Shown: in pieces, positions 7,861 through 15,190 of the stretch
How the letters are laid out: every line of letters begins with the position of its first letter
How positions within the stretch are numbered: the stretch's first letter is position 1
Assembly: GCA_003228395.1 (NCBI GenBank)
Contig: QIDJ01000389.1
Coordinates: forward strand, 1 to 15,190
From: Flammeovirgaceae bacterium
GTDB taxonomy: Bacteria > Bacteroidota > Bacteroidia > Cytophagales > Cyclobacteriaceae
DNA: 15,190 nt
Direction: 5' to 3'
Notes under the pieces: generated by a model
The model's database searches: none
The model's input: the letters and a program-made list of their open reading frames with translations, nothing else
Told to the model about the DNA's origin: nothing
Translations under genes and position numbers: made by a program

Positions 7861-8112
7861 ATGTGTTTAGCAATTCCGGGACAAATAAAAGGGATCGAAG
7901 CCGAGCTGGACGAAGTATTCCGAACCGGTAAAGTGTCATTCGGGGGGATCATGAAAGAGGTCAACCTGTCAATGGTGCCTGAAGCCGTAGTAGGAGATTA
8001 TGTGCTGGTACATGTGGGTGCAGCCATCAGTATTGTGGATGAAGAAGAGGCCCGGAAAGTCTTTGAGTATATTCAGAAAACCGGCGATATAGACGAGGAA
8101 TTAAACTTCTGA
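7861..8112 (+). CDS. hypC: Hydrogenase assembly chaperone HypC
   Basis: Small chaperone (83 aa) that pairs with HypD while the Fe(CN)2CO unit is built and then carries it to the apo large subunit. It begins MCLAIPGQI; Cys2, exposed after Met removal, is the essential iron-binding residue. His51 in YVLVHVGAA matches the conserved His. The C-terminal helix (about 60-80) is acidic. It starts 18 nt after hypF and ends 3 nt before hypD. No second HypC-family gene (hypG or hupF) is seen here, so this copy probably serves the adjacent enzyme. Confidence 0.96.
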   Translation: MCLAIPGQIKGIEAELDEVFRTGKVSFGGIMKEVNLSMVPEAVVGDYVLVHVGAAISIVDEEEARKVFEYIQKTGDIDEELNF

Positions 8113-8115
8113 CCT

Positions 8116-9219
8116 ATGAAATACCTAAACGAATACAGGGATTCCGGGGTGGTAAAAGCATATTTACAGGAGTTGCACCAGTGTGTTACCCAGCCATGGA
8201 CCATCATGGAAATTTGCGGAGGTCAAACGCACAGTCTGGTTAAAAGCGGCATTCTCGAAATGCTCCCGGATAAAATCAATATGGTGCACGGCCCGGGTTG
8301 CCCGGTTTGTGTTACTCCCCTTCATATGATTGACAAAGCAATATATCTTGCAAAAGAAAAAGGAGTGACCTTATTCTCTTTTGGTGATATGATCCGGGTT
8401 CCGGGATCTGAAAAAAGCCTGATTACAGCTAAGGCAGAAGGAGCGGATATACGTATTGTATATTCGCCACTTGAAGCGGTTTCATACGCTAAATCCAATC
8501 CGGATAAGGAAGTAGTATTTTTTGCGGTAGGCTTCGAAACTACAGCGCCTGCCAATGCCCTATCGGTGATTCAGGCAAATAAAATTAGTATTCCAAATTA
8601 TTCGATCCTGGCGTCGCACGTACTGGTACCACCTGCAATGGAAGTCATTCTGGGTGATGAAGATAACCGGATACAGGCATTTCTTGCGGCAGGGCATGTA
8701 TGTACCGTAATGGGCACCCTTGAATACTTCCCTATTGCCGATACGTATCAGACGCCCATCGTCATTACCGGATTTGAACCGGTGGACCTGGTACAAGGTA
8801 TCCTGCTGGCGGTAAAACAGATGGAAGAAGGACGTTGCGAGGTGGAAAATCAATATAAACGGGTGGTAACATGTGAAGGAAATCATGAGGCAAAAAAGAT
8901 CATAGAGGAGGTGTTTGAAATTGTGGACAGGGAGTGGCGCGGCATCGGTATAATTCCCCAAAGCGGATACGGAATAAAGGAAGCTTATGCCGGCTATGAT
9001 GCTGACAAAAAATATGATGTTAACATCGAAAAGGTGAATGAGCCGGAAGAATGCATAGCAGGAGAAATTTTGACAGGCCGTAAGAAACCATTCGAATGCC
9101 CGATGTTCGGCAACGTATGCACACCTGAAAATCCGCTGGGAGCGCCAATGGTATCTTCCGAAGGCGCCTGCGCAGCCTACTATCATTTTAAGTCAGATAC
9201 CGAAATGACCAATGCCTGA
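8116..9219 (+). CDS. hypD: Fe-S scaffold protein HypD
   Basis: Scaffold with a [4Fe-4S] cluster on which, with HypC, cyanide and CO are attached to iron. Key motifs: ICGGQTH with Cys34, [11 protein letters not shown] with Cys62 and Cys65 (equivalent to E. coli HypD Cys41, Cys69 and Cys72), and GFETTAP (139-145). Near the C-terminus Cys313, Cys328, Cys335 and Cys352 provide the cluster ligands. The length is 367 aa, typical of the family. The last 8 nt overlap the start of hypE, so the two should be translated together. Confidence 0.97.
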   Translation: MKYLNEYRDSGVVKAYLQELHQCVTQPWTIMEICGGQTHSLVKSGILEMLPDKINMVHGPGCPVCVTPLHMIDKAIYLAKEKGVTLFSFGDMIRVPGSEKSLITAKAEGADIRIVYSPLEAVSYAKSNPDKEVVFFAVGFETTAPANALSVIQANKISIPNYSILASHVLVPPAMEVILGDEDNRIQAFLAAGHVCTVMGTLEYFPIADTYQTPIVITGFEPVDLVQGILLAVKQMEEGRCEVENQYKRVVTCEGNHEAKKIIEEVFEIVDREWRGIGIIPQSGYGIKEAYAGYDADKKYDVNIEKVNEPEECIAGEILTGRKKPFECPMFGNVCTPENPLGAPMVSSEGACAAYYHFKSDTEMTNA

Positions 9220-10267
9220 AAAACTATCCATGCAGTTGAATTGTCCCATGCCGGAGGTTGACTTTAATGTGATCACTTTGGGGCACGGCAGTGGCGGACT
9301 GCTTACGAACCGGCTTCTGGATAAAAGCGTATTCAGCCTGTTCAAAAATGAAATGCTGGACCCCAGACATGACGGCGCCATATTTAATCTGAAAGGCAGA
9401 ACCGCTTTTACAACCGACAGTTTTGTGATTTCTCCGATATTTTTTCCAGGTGGCAACATAGGCGAGCTTGCAGTGAACGGAACCGTGAATGATCTTGCCA
9501 TGTGTGGCGCCAGCGCACAATATATGTCACTGAGTCTGATTATAGAGGAGGGTATGAGAATGGATGAATTATGGGAGGTACTTGTAGGTGTAAAATCAGC
9601 GGCTGATAAAGCAGGAATTGTAATCGTAACGGGCGACACAAAAGTAGTGGATAAGGGCAAAGGAGATATAATATTCATCAATACTACGGGGATTGGCGAA
9701 TTGCATCCGCATGCGGATATTGATGCACAACGCATGCATGACGGAGATGTAATTATTGTTTCCGGCGAAATTGCAACGCATGGAATTTCGATTATGTCCG
9801 TGAGGGAGGGGCTTGAATTTGAAACGGATATTGAAAGCGATACCCGGCCGCTAAATCATTTGGTGCAAAAACTGCTTGACGAGGTAGCAGAGGATGTGGT
9901 GCTGCTTCGGGATCCGACGCGGGGTGGCGTGGCTACGGTGTTGAATGAAATAGCCCGGCAATCCGGATTTGGTGTGATGCTGGAAGAAAAACAACTTCCC
10001 ATAGACGAACGGGTGGACAGCGCGTGCGAAATGCTGGGATTGGACCCACTGTATGTTGCCAACGAAGGAATTTTTATGGCTATCGTGAGATCAACGTCTG
10101 CCGGAAAAGCGCTGGAGATCATTAAAGGGGCTACTGAAGGTGAACAGGCTGCCATAATAGGTTCATTTACCTCAGACCATCCCGGCAAGGTAATCCTGAA
10201 AAGCCGCATAGGAGGAAGAAGAATGGTAAATATGCTTCCCGGAGAGCAACTTCCAAGAATTTGTTGA
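9212..10267 (+). CDS. hypE: Carbamoyl dehydratase HypE
   Basis: PurM/AIR-synthase-fold ATPase that dehydrates the carbamoyl group placed on its C-terminal cysteine by HypF to thiocyanate, then donates cyanide to the HypC-HypD complex. The protein ends PRIC, with Cys351 the acceptor. Near the N-terminus is TLGHGSGG (22-29), followed by TTDSFVISP and [19 protein letters not shown], all typical; [14 protein letters not shown] lies in the C-terminal half. The start at 9212 overlaps hypD by 8 nt. Met7 (9230) and Met13 (9248) are alternative starts nearer the usual N-terminus. It is the last gene of the maturation operon; no T-tailed hairpin follows it. Confidence 0.97.
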   Translation: MPEKLSMQLNCPMPEVDFNVITLGHGSGGLLTNRLLDKSVFSLFKNEMLDPRHDGAIFNLKGRTAFTTDSFVISPIFFPGGNIGELAVNGTVNDLAMCGASAQYMSLSLIIEEGMRMDELWEVLVGVKSAADKAGIVIVTGDTKVVDKGKGDIIFINTTGIGELHPHADIDAQRMHDGDVIIVSGEIATHGISIMSVREGLEFETDIESDTRPLNHLVQKLLDEVAEDVVLLRDPTRGGVATVLNEIARQSGFGVMLEEKQLPIDERVDSACEMLGLDPLYVANEGIFMAIVRSTSAGKALEIIKGATEGEQAAIIGSFTSDHPGKVILKSRIGGRRMVNMLPGEQLPRIC

Positions 10268-10338
10268 GTATGTAGCCGGAAACTGAAATTTTATACCGCA
10301 CTTACCCGAAAATATTGTTTCTTCATCCCATCTTTGAA

Positions 10339-10355
10339 GTGTTTGCTGCAAACAC
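10339..10355. promoter_or_regulatory. Perfect 17-bp palindrome upstream of yjjX
   Basis: GTGTTTGC-T-GCAAACAC is a perfect inverted repeat with 8-bp arms around a single central T (10347). It lies 72 bp after the hypE stop and 43 bp before the yjjX ATG. There is no T-run on either side, so it is a poor intrinsic terminator; the short centre makes an operator for a dimeric repressor or activator more likely than an RNA hairpin. The overlapping CATCTTTG (10329-10336) resembles the Bacteroidota -7 box at seven of eight positions, which would put the palindrome just downstream of a promoter. The rest of 10268-10397 shows no gene. Confidence 0.45.
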
Positions 10356-10397
10356 GCCAGTAACATTTGAAAAGTATCAGAAATCAACGGATACCAT

Positions 10398-10925
10398 ATG
10401 AAAATTATTATAGGATCTACAAATCCGGTAAAAATTTCCTGTGTGGAAAAAGCATTCAAAAAGGTGTTTCCACATAAGCGGATAAAAGTAAAAGAACTCG
10501 AAGCTGATTCGGGGGTGAGCAATCAGCCGATGGGCAACGAAGAAACGCTGATGGGAGCTATTAACAGAAGCCGGTTTTGCAGGAACCAAAAGCCAAAAGC
10601 CGATTTCTGGGTTGGGATTGAAGGCGGGTGCAAGTTCCGGGGCACAGAACTTGAAGCATTTGCATGGATGGTGATAAAAACAAAAACAAAAACCGGCAAA
10701 GCCCGAACCGCCTCTTTTTTCCTTCCGGATGAAGTGGCCCGGCTGGTAAAAGAAGGCATGGAACTTGGCGATGCTGATGATATGGTATTTGCAAGAAAAG
10801 ACTCCAAGCAGAAAAACGGTGCGGTGGGAATATTAACTCACGATCTGATAGACCGTACTTCCTACTATGAACAGGCAATGGTACTTGCGTTGATCCCCTT
10901 TATGAATGAAGAGATTTATATGTAG
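10398..10925 (+). CDS. yjjX: Non-canonical purine NTP phosphatase (inosine/xanthosine triphosphatase, DUF84)
   Basis: House-cleaning phosphatase that in characterised YjjX proteins hydrolyses ITP and XTP, keeping deaminated purines out of nucleic acids. The sequence begins KIIIGSTNPVKISCVE, a typical family opening. Residues 38-50 (SGVSNQPMGNEET) and GIEGG (73-77) are the signature segments, and HDLIDRTSYYEQAMVLAL is the usual C-terminal motif. The length (175 aa) fits. It is on the same strand as the hyp operon, separated from hypE by 130 bp holding a 17-bp palindrome, so it probably has its own promoter. There is no known functional link with hydrogenase. It converges with the secreted-protein gene downstream. 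Confidence 0.92.
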   Translation: MKIIIGSTNPVKISCVEKAFKKVFPHKRIKVKELEADSGVSNQPMGNEETLMGAINRSRFCRNQKPKADFWVGIEGGCKFRGTELEAFAWMVIKTKTKTGKARTASFFLPDEVARLVKEGMELGDADDMVFARKDSKQKNGAVGILTHDLIDRTSYYEQAMVLALIPFMNEEIYM

Positions 10926-10951
10926 TGGAGAAGCTATTTATTAATACAAAA

Positions 10952-10969
10952 TGCTGTTTATATTCAGCA
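10952..10969. terminator. Weak hairpin between convergent genes
   Basis: TGCTG (10952-10956) pairs with CAGCA (10965-10969) around an 8-nt AT loop. The stem is flanked by A-runs on the plus strand and so by TTTT on the minus strand, which would suit termination of the minus-strand transcript coming from the secreted-protein gene (it ends at 11083, so the hairpin is 114 nt downstream). The stem is only 5 bp, so support is weak. Nothing else gene-like is seen in 10926-11082. Confidence 0.25.
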
Positions 10970-11082
10970 AAAAATGTTAGAAAGTGCTTAATGAAAATAG
11001 CAAAATAAGGACAAACGATACTTTTGAGGAGCTCAGATTGCACCTATTTGTATTAATTCCTGATTTTTGGAGCCACAAACCG

Positions 11083-12234
11083 CTATCGCACATCAAAATC
11101 TTTCCGGATGTTGCTGATAAAATTCCTCAACGCCTCGGTCCAGGTTTCGTCAGCATCCCATCGCGAACCCACATATACATCGTTGGTCCGCAAGTGTTTG
11201 AGATAAAACTTATACACCGGCGATTCGGTAGGAATATTGCGTAGAATCGTTTTACCTTTTTGTTGTTTCACCGTGATAAAGTCGGAAACGCCTTCTTCGA
11301 TATCGTAATCAAGCAGGTATTTAATGCTCATGCCGTAGGTATGAAGTTGATAAACGATGTATGAAAAGCCCTGGTTTAACAATGCCTGTTCATCGGGATG
11401 TGATGGCACTACCTCATACTCAAAAGGATATTGTTGCTGCAATATTTCGCTCAATTTGTTATTGTTACCCCGTGCGATCCCGTTTGCTTTGGCAGCTTCT
11501 TTGGCAATGTTATTGTTGATCAGGCCACCCGGTCTGTTTTCAGGAATATCTGCAATGTCAAATCCGGCAAAAGCAATTTTATCCACCTTCAGACTGTTGG
11601 AATACGTTTCGGAGCGGCGGCCTTTAATAATGTCAATATCCCTGAACAGCTCAGGGTAGTCGGATATCAGCAGGTTTTCTTTTACCAATCTTTGTCTCGA
11701 AGTTTCTTTTTCCAGCTTGTCAAGTACTTTTTCCAGCTTTTTGTTTTGTGTTTTCCATGCAGGTTGACCGTTGAGCATCAAGTCGGCTTCGCCGTTAAAC
11801 GGCGTAATGAAAATTACGAACCGTTCAGATTCTTTTCCTTTGATCTTAACCCAGACGTCACTCAGAATGATGAGGTTTTTGATCCCTCTGTTTTTCATCT
11901 CTTCAGCAAATTCACGACTTGCTTCTGTGCCTGAAATTACATCGTTCATAAAGTAATATGCCACGGCGTCTATACCAGAACTCCTGAACATGTCATGGGC
12001 TTCTTCCGCCAGCGGCCTCCAGTCGGCGCGTATCGAAGAATTCTTATTTTCGGGGGGTATTTGTAATAAAACCACGGATTTAGATGTGAGAAGATCTTCG
12101 GGTAGTTTGTTGCCATAATCCAAAAACCGGATACCTGCTACATTTATTTCAGGTTCGTCAGCCTGGCCGAAAGAAAATACGGGAACCAATACCATAAGCA
12201 CCGTTAATAACCGGGTCGTTGTATTATTTATCAT
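11083..12234 (-). CDS. Secreted protein of unknown family, partner gene of CHAT protein
   Basis: A 383-residue protein I cannot assign to a family. Residues 1-23 form a signal peptide (hydrophobic LLTVLMVLVPVFSFG then QADEP), so it should be periplasmic or surface exposed. The following part alternates predicted strands and helices: SVVLLQIPP (53-61), AVAYYFMND, NLIILSDVWVKI and RFVIFITPF suggest an alpha/beta fold up to about residue 150. A charged, lysine-rich helical stretch follows, then a glycine/asparagine-rich linker (GLINNN, ARGNNN) and a C-terminal mixed region with several aromatic residues. No catalytic motif, lipobox or T9SS C-terminal domain is evident. It starts 30 nt downstream of the CHAT gene stop on the same strand, so the two are probably one transcript. 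It could be a substrate, regulator or binding partner of the CHAT protein; this rests on context only. Confidence 0.85.
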   Translation of the reverse strand: MINNTTTRLLTVLMVLVPVFSFGQADEPEINVAGIRFLDYGNKLPEDLLTSKSVVLLQIPPENKNSSIRADWRPLAEEAHDMFRSSGIDAVAYYFMNDVISGTEASREFAEEMKNRGIKNLIILSDVWVKIKGKESERFVIFITPFNGEADLMLNGQPAWKTQNKKLEKVLDKLEKETSRQRLVKENLLISDYPELFRDIDIIKGRRSETYSNSLKVDKIAFAGFDIADIPENRPGGLINNNIAKEAAKANGIARGNNNKLSEILQQQYPFEYEVVPSHPDEQALLNQGFSYIVYQLHTYGMSIKYLLDYDIEEGVSDFITVKQQKGKTILRNIPTESPVYKFYLKHLRTNDVYVGSRWDADETWTEALRNFISNIRKDFDVR

Positions 12235-12264
12235 ATCTGAACTAAAAACGAATTTAGGATAATA

Positions 12265-14898
12265 TTATTCTCCAATGAAAATAAAAGCGCCCCAATAATA
12301 AGACCTTTCGTAGCTTTCTTTCATTGTAACTTGTGCTTTATTAAACGCTTCTCTTTTTGTTTGTTTTTCAAACAACCAGTAAAAGTAAAACAGGTTCATA
12401 AACTCCAATTCATATTCGGCTTCGGTTGTCCACATGCTCATAATCAGAGAACGTGCTCCGGCACGTAAAAAAGCATCCTGAAAAAGATAAATGGATTTCC
12501 CGTTTTGCACTATTCCCAACCCGGTTTCACAGGCAGACAGAAAAACCAATTCGGTATCGTTCAGATTCAGGTTATAAATTTCATTGGCAGTCAGCAGGCC
12601 GTCCTCCCTGTCTATACCGTTAGTTACACCGTCAAGATAGTCGAAACTGCCAGACAGGATCAGTCCGGATTGCAATAACGGATTATCATGATATCCATTG
12701 GTTTTCGTTTCACTGTCTTCCATAAAGTATCCGTGCGTTGAAAAATGGAGGGTGTAGGGATTTTGTAAGTTTTTCACGACTGATTCAACAGCCGAATCAT
12801 CACGAAAACTGTTCGTTTTAAAACCGGATGTTTTGTAAAGCTCTTCCAGCAATCCTGCTTCGTGCTTCTTTACATCATCTTCATACAAAAGCTCATTCCA
12901 TTGTATGTGCTGCTTGATTTTATTTCGCATATAATACATTCCGCCTTCGGATTCTGATGATGTGAGTATTTTATACATAGGCATAACTCCATCTTTTTCT
13001 GAATCCTCATTTTGCAGCCGAAAACGGGCACCGCTAAAAATATACACTTCATTTTCGCGCTGTGTAGCCGCATTTTTATTTCCAGGTGTAAGAATTTCAG
13101 CGGTACTGGAAACGAGTTGAATGTTTTTTTCATCTATCAGATAGTTCCCGGTTTCGGGATTTCGCAATGTAAGCAGGTTTATCTGACGGTAAGCGCCATC
13201 GGGGGCAATTATGATAGTGGAATAGGATTGTAAATAGGTTTTCAACGGTTCATAATACATCGTGTATGAGTAATCATCAGGGAACCTGTGATTGATGCTG
13301 CTGCGATAATAAGTAAGAAATTTATTTTCAAGATCATTCCCGTTTTTAATCACTATCATTCCGGGTAATTTTCCCAGCTTGTTATCAGAAATAAAAAAAC
13401 CATAATGTATGTCATCCAAAAAATAGCCCCCCTGATCAGGACGATACGTACGGAACCGGAATATTTCAAGCGACCCATGCAGGTCTTTGAGGGATTTAAT
13501 GATATCAGTGTATTCAGGCCGTTCTATCTTCAGAAAGCTTACGGATTTTCCTGATTGTTTCAGCATTTTTTTCTCAATATCCATACACGTTCCGGTAAGT
13601 CCTTTGAGATATTTACCGCCGCCTTCAAGCTCACTTACGGGTAGTTTGTAGGTGTGCAGCAACTGTTCCAGGGTGTTTTTCCATTCGATTAACTCAGACT
13701 GCGTTAAATCATTGAATTTATCTTCTGTATAAAGCGGGAGTCGCTTTAACGTTAGTACATAATTTAGCAATGTATTGCTGAAGACATCACCGTTTCCGGG
13801 GTTCTGCTCAGTAAGATCGGCAAAAATTTCAATGATTGCATGAATCGATTGATAGAGCATGGTTTTCTCCTGTACGCCCATGATTGGATAAAACATTTCA
13901 TACTGCCTGAGATACTCCTGAATCAGGTCTGAATAAAGAGTCTGGGATTCGTTGAACTTACCCTGTGACCAGTAATAATTTGCCATAAGTTTTTTGCTGT
14001 GAAGGTAGATTCGGTGGTATTTGCCAAGCACTTTCAGATTTAGCGCTACGATTTGATGCAGCATCTCACTCATGCCGGTATGATGGCCGGATTTCAGCAG
14101 AAGTTCTGCCAGGTGGGTCTGAACGGTTGCATATTGGGTGTTATCAATTCCTTTACTAAGCAAAATTGAATCGAGCGCCTGATTCTGGCTTTTTACGGCC
14201 TGGTCAAGCTTACCTGATGCTTCAAAATAGTTGGCTTTACCTAGCAGCATATGCGTATGAACGTTGTTGTTGTTTTCAGGATTTTGGCTGAGGAGCGCTT
14301 CCGCTTCATCATACAGGTTACCTGCTTTACCATAACTGCTGATTTCGGTATAAACTGATGCAATTTTTAATACGATACCGATTGTTTCCGGATGATTTAC
14401 CCCAAGCGAATCTTCGTAAATGGTTCTGATTTGATTGTAGATGATTATGGCAGACAAATGATTGTCGAGCCGGGTCTCTGTGTATGCCCGCATTAATTTA
14501 AGCTGAATGTATTTTTTACTGCGTTTTGCTTCAGAATATTTTGACAATATACTCCCGGATTTTTTGAAGAAGTCGTTTGCAATGGCATATTCATTCCGGT
14601 CGTAATAAATATTTCCAAGTTCAAAAAGCAGGTAGGCATATTCAGGTGTTTCATTCAAGCCCTGGGACGCAAGCTGATCAAGCGAATGCAGAAGCGCCTC
14701 TTTGGCCTTATTGAACGATCCGGATGATCGGTAATCCCGGTCGTCTGTCGCATATGTAATCGAATCAGGGAAAACGTTATCTGGCAAAAAATTCATTCCC
14801 CTGGCGCTAACTGTAGCAATGGAGGTAATTGCGAACAGACAAATCAGCGCGAAGGTTACATTTAAAGCCTTTCCGGTTGGGGATAAATTAATAAGCAT
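12265..14898 (-). CDS. Exported TPR-CHAT domain cysteine-protease-like protein
   Basis: An 877-residue protein with an N-terminal hydrophobic signal or anchor (about 13-31, followed by VSARG). A helical TPR region follows (about 55-330), with repeat-like pairs such as AYLLFELGNIYYDRNEYAIANDFFKK and ASVYTEISSYGKAGNLYDEA. The linker is helical (about 340-460). The C-terminal CHAT domain (about 555-877) is caspase-like: His722 in HFSTHGYF and Cys790 in FLSACETG are the expected catalytic dyad, with LTANEIYNLNL just before and WGAFIFIGE at the end as in other CHAT proteins. The domain is thus probably active. Unlike separase or the CHAT proteins of cytoplasmic defence systems, it appears to be exported. 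It sits upstream of a secreted protein of unknown function. Its start codon overlaps a possible small membrane ORF. What triggers it and what it cuts are unknown. Confidence 0.92.
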   Translation of the reverse strand: MLINLSPTGKALNVTFALICLFAITSIATVSARGMNFLPDNVFPDSITYATDDRDYRSSGSFNKAKEALLHSLDQLASQGLNETPEYAYLLFELGNIYYDRNEYAIANDFFKKSGSILSKYSEAKRSKKYIQLKLMRAYTETRLDNHLSAIIIYNQIRTIYEDSLGVNHPETIGIVLKIASVYTEISSYGKAGNLYDEAEALLSQNPENNNNVHTHMLLGKANYFEASGKLDQAVKSQNQALDSILLSKGIDNTQYATVQTHLAELLLKSGHHTGMSEMLHQIVALNLKVLGKYHRIYLHSKKLMANYYWSQGKFNESQTLYSDLIQEYLRQYEMFYPIMGVQEKTMLYQSIHAIIEIFADLTEQNPGNGDVFSNTLLNYVLTLKRLPLYTEDKFNDLTQSELIEWKNTLEQLLHTYKLPVSELEGGGKYLKGLTGTCMDIEKKMLKQSGKSVSFLKIERPEYTDIIKSLKDLHGSLEIFRFRTYRPDQGGYFLDDIHYGFFISDNKLGKLPGMIVIKNGNDLENKFLTYYRSSINHRFPDDYSYTMYYEPLKTYLQSYSTIIIAPDGAYRQINLLTLRNPETGNYLIDEKNIQLVSSTAEILTPGNKNAATQRENEVYIFSGARFRLQNEDSEKDGVMPMYKILTSSESEGGMYYMRNKIKQHIQWNELLYEDDVKKHEAGLLEELYKTSGFKTNSFRDDSAVESVVKNLQNPYTLHFSTHGYFMEDSETKTNGYHDNPLLQSGLILSGSFDYLDGVTNGIDREDGLLTANEIYNLNLNDTELVFLSACETGLGIVQNGKSIYLFQDAFLRAGARSLIMSMWTTEAEYELEFMNLFYFYWLFEKQTKREAFNKAQVTMKESYERSYYWGAFIFIGE

Positions 14899-15041
14899 TA
14901 TCGGGTGGTGTTCAAAAGAAATAATAATATTAAAGAAACTGCAACAAAAGAAGCAATTTTTAATGAATCAATGTTTGAGAAACTAAAATCAAAACCACTT
15001 TTGTGCAGCCATGTGATCGCTATTGGCATGCCCAGTGACAT
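14898..15041 (-). CDS. Possible 47-aa membrane peptide coupled to CHAT gene
   Basis: A short open frame from ATG at 15041 to a TAA whose last base is the first base of the CHAT start codon (TAATG at 14900-14896), the pattern of translationally coupled genes. The product is largely hydrophobic: GMPIAITWLHKSG, then a C-terminal helix IASFVAVSLILLFLL and a short tail NTTR. The frame stays open upstream to 15096 with protein-like content (SSIGFLLLTRV) but no start codon, after which a TAA closes it. It may therefore be the 3' remnant of a longer membrane protein broken by a frameshift or sequencing error. A 64-codon frame on the opposite strand (14905-15099) looks less protein-like. Real but uncertain. 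Confidence 0.4.
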   Translation of the reverse strand: MSLGMPIAITWLHKSGFDFSFSNIDSLKIASFVAVSLILLFLLNTTR

Positions 15042-15098
15042 TACCCTGGTAAGCAGAAGGAAGCCGATGGAAGAGAAGGTAACATGGGTAACCGGTTA

Positions 15099-15190
15099 AT
15101 ACCGCCATTAACTTGTGAATGCAAGGTGTTTCCTTTCGTTAAACTATTTTTCGCCCGTATAACCAGGTCCTTTCACAAACCTGCCCGGGT
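15099..15190. other. Right-edge region, no supported gene
   Basis: All three minus-strand frames entering from the right edge close within about 60 bases. One of them ends at TAG 15144-15146 after the residues RFVKGPGYTGEK and could be the C-terminus of a gene lying to the right, but 14 codons are too few to call. No start of a plus-strand gene, RNA gene or repeat is seen. Confidence 0.3.

Noticed and set aside
8560..9186. 208-codon minus-strand open frame inside hypD
   Set aside because: It lies entirely antisense to hypD, whose family motifs and cluster cysteines are certain; its length reflects codon composition of the real gene.
9193..9735. 180-codon minus-strand open frame opposite hypE
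   Set aside because: Serine/proline-rich low-complexity product fully antisense to a well-identified hypE; a shadow frame.
10984..11244. 86-codon plus-strand open frame in the convergent gap
   Set aside because: Most of it is antisense to the 3' end of the secreted-protein gene and it shows no recognisable motif.
12265..14898. TPR-CHAT as part of a CRISPR type III-E or gasdermin defence system
   Set aside because: No Cas, gasdermin or other defence gene is in the window, and the protein has an export signal, which does not fit a cytoplasmic defence effector.
14905..15099. 64-codon plus-strand open frame opposite the CHAT upstream region
   Set aside because: Its translation lacks protein-like features, it has no promoter or partner, and the opposite-strand frame with a TAATG coupling to the CHAT gene is more convincing.

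Overview
The window looks like a chromosomal segment of a member of the Bacteroidota. The signs are AT-rich intergenic DNA, almost no Shine-Dalgarno sequences, Bacteroidota-style secreted proteins (signal peptides ending in ...SFGQA), and an exported TPR-CHAT protein of a kind common in that phylum. This placement is an inference; no rRNA or marker gene is present.

Positions 1-3916 (minus strand) hold an uptake [NiFe]-hydrogenase operon read right to left: hyaA (small subunit, Tat signal, six-cysteine proximal cluster typical of O2-tolerant enzymes), hyaB (large subunit), hyaC (di-heme cytochrome b) and hyaD (maturation endopeptidase, cut off by the left edge). Positions 4087-10267 (plus strand) diverge from it and hold a tight maturation operon: a 66-residue exported membrane protein whose predicted mature N-terminus is His-Ser-Gly-His, then hypA, hypB, hypF, hypC, hypD and hypE. 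Together these supply every canonical Hyp function: nickel insertion (HypA/B), cyanide synthesis (HypF/E), Fe(CN)2CO assembly (HypC/D) and C-terminal processing (HyaD). The 170-bp divergent intergenic region carries two inverted repeats in front of hyaA.

Positions 10398-10925 encode a YjjX-type (DUF84) non-canonical purine NTP phosphatase. A perfect 17-bp palindrome lies upstream of it.

Positions 11083-14898 (minus strand, converging on yjjX) hold two genes: an exported TPR-CHAT cysteine-protease-like protein with its His/Cys dyad intact, and downstream of it a 383-residue secreted protein of unknown family. A possible 47-residue membrane peptide ends in a TAATG overlap with the CHAT start codon. 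This exported CHAT module is the least explained part of the window. The last ~150 bases show no convincing gene.
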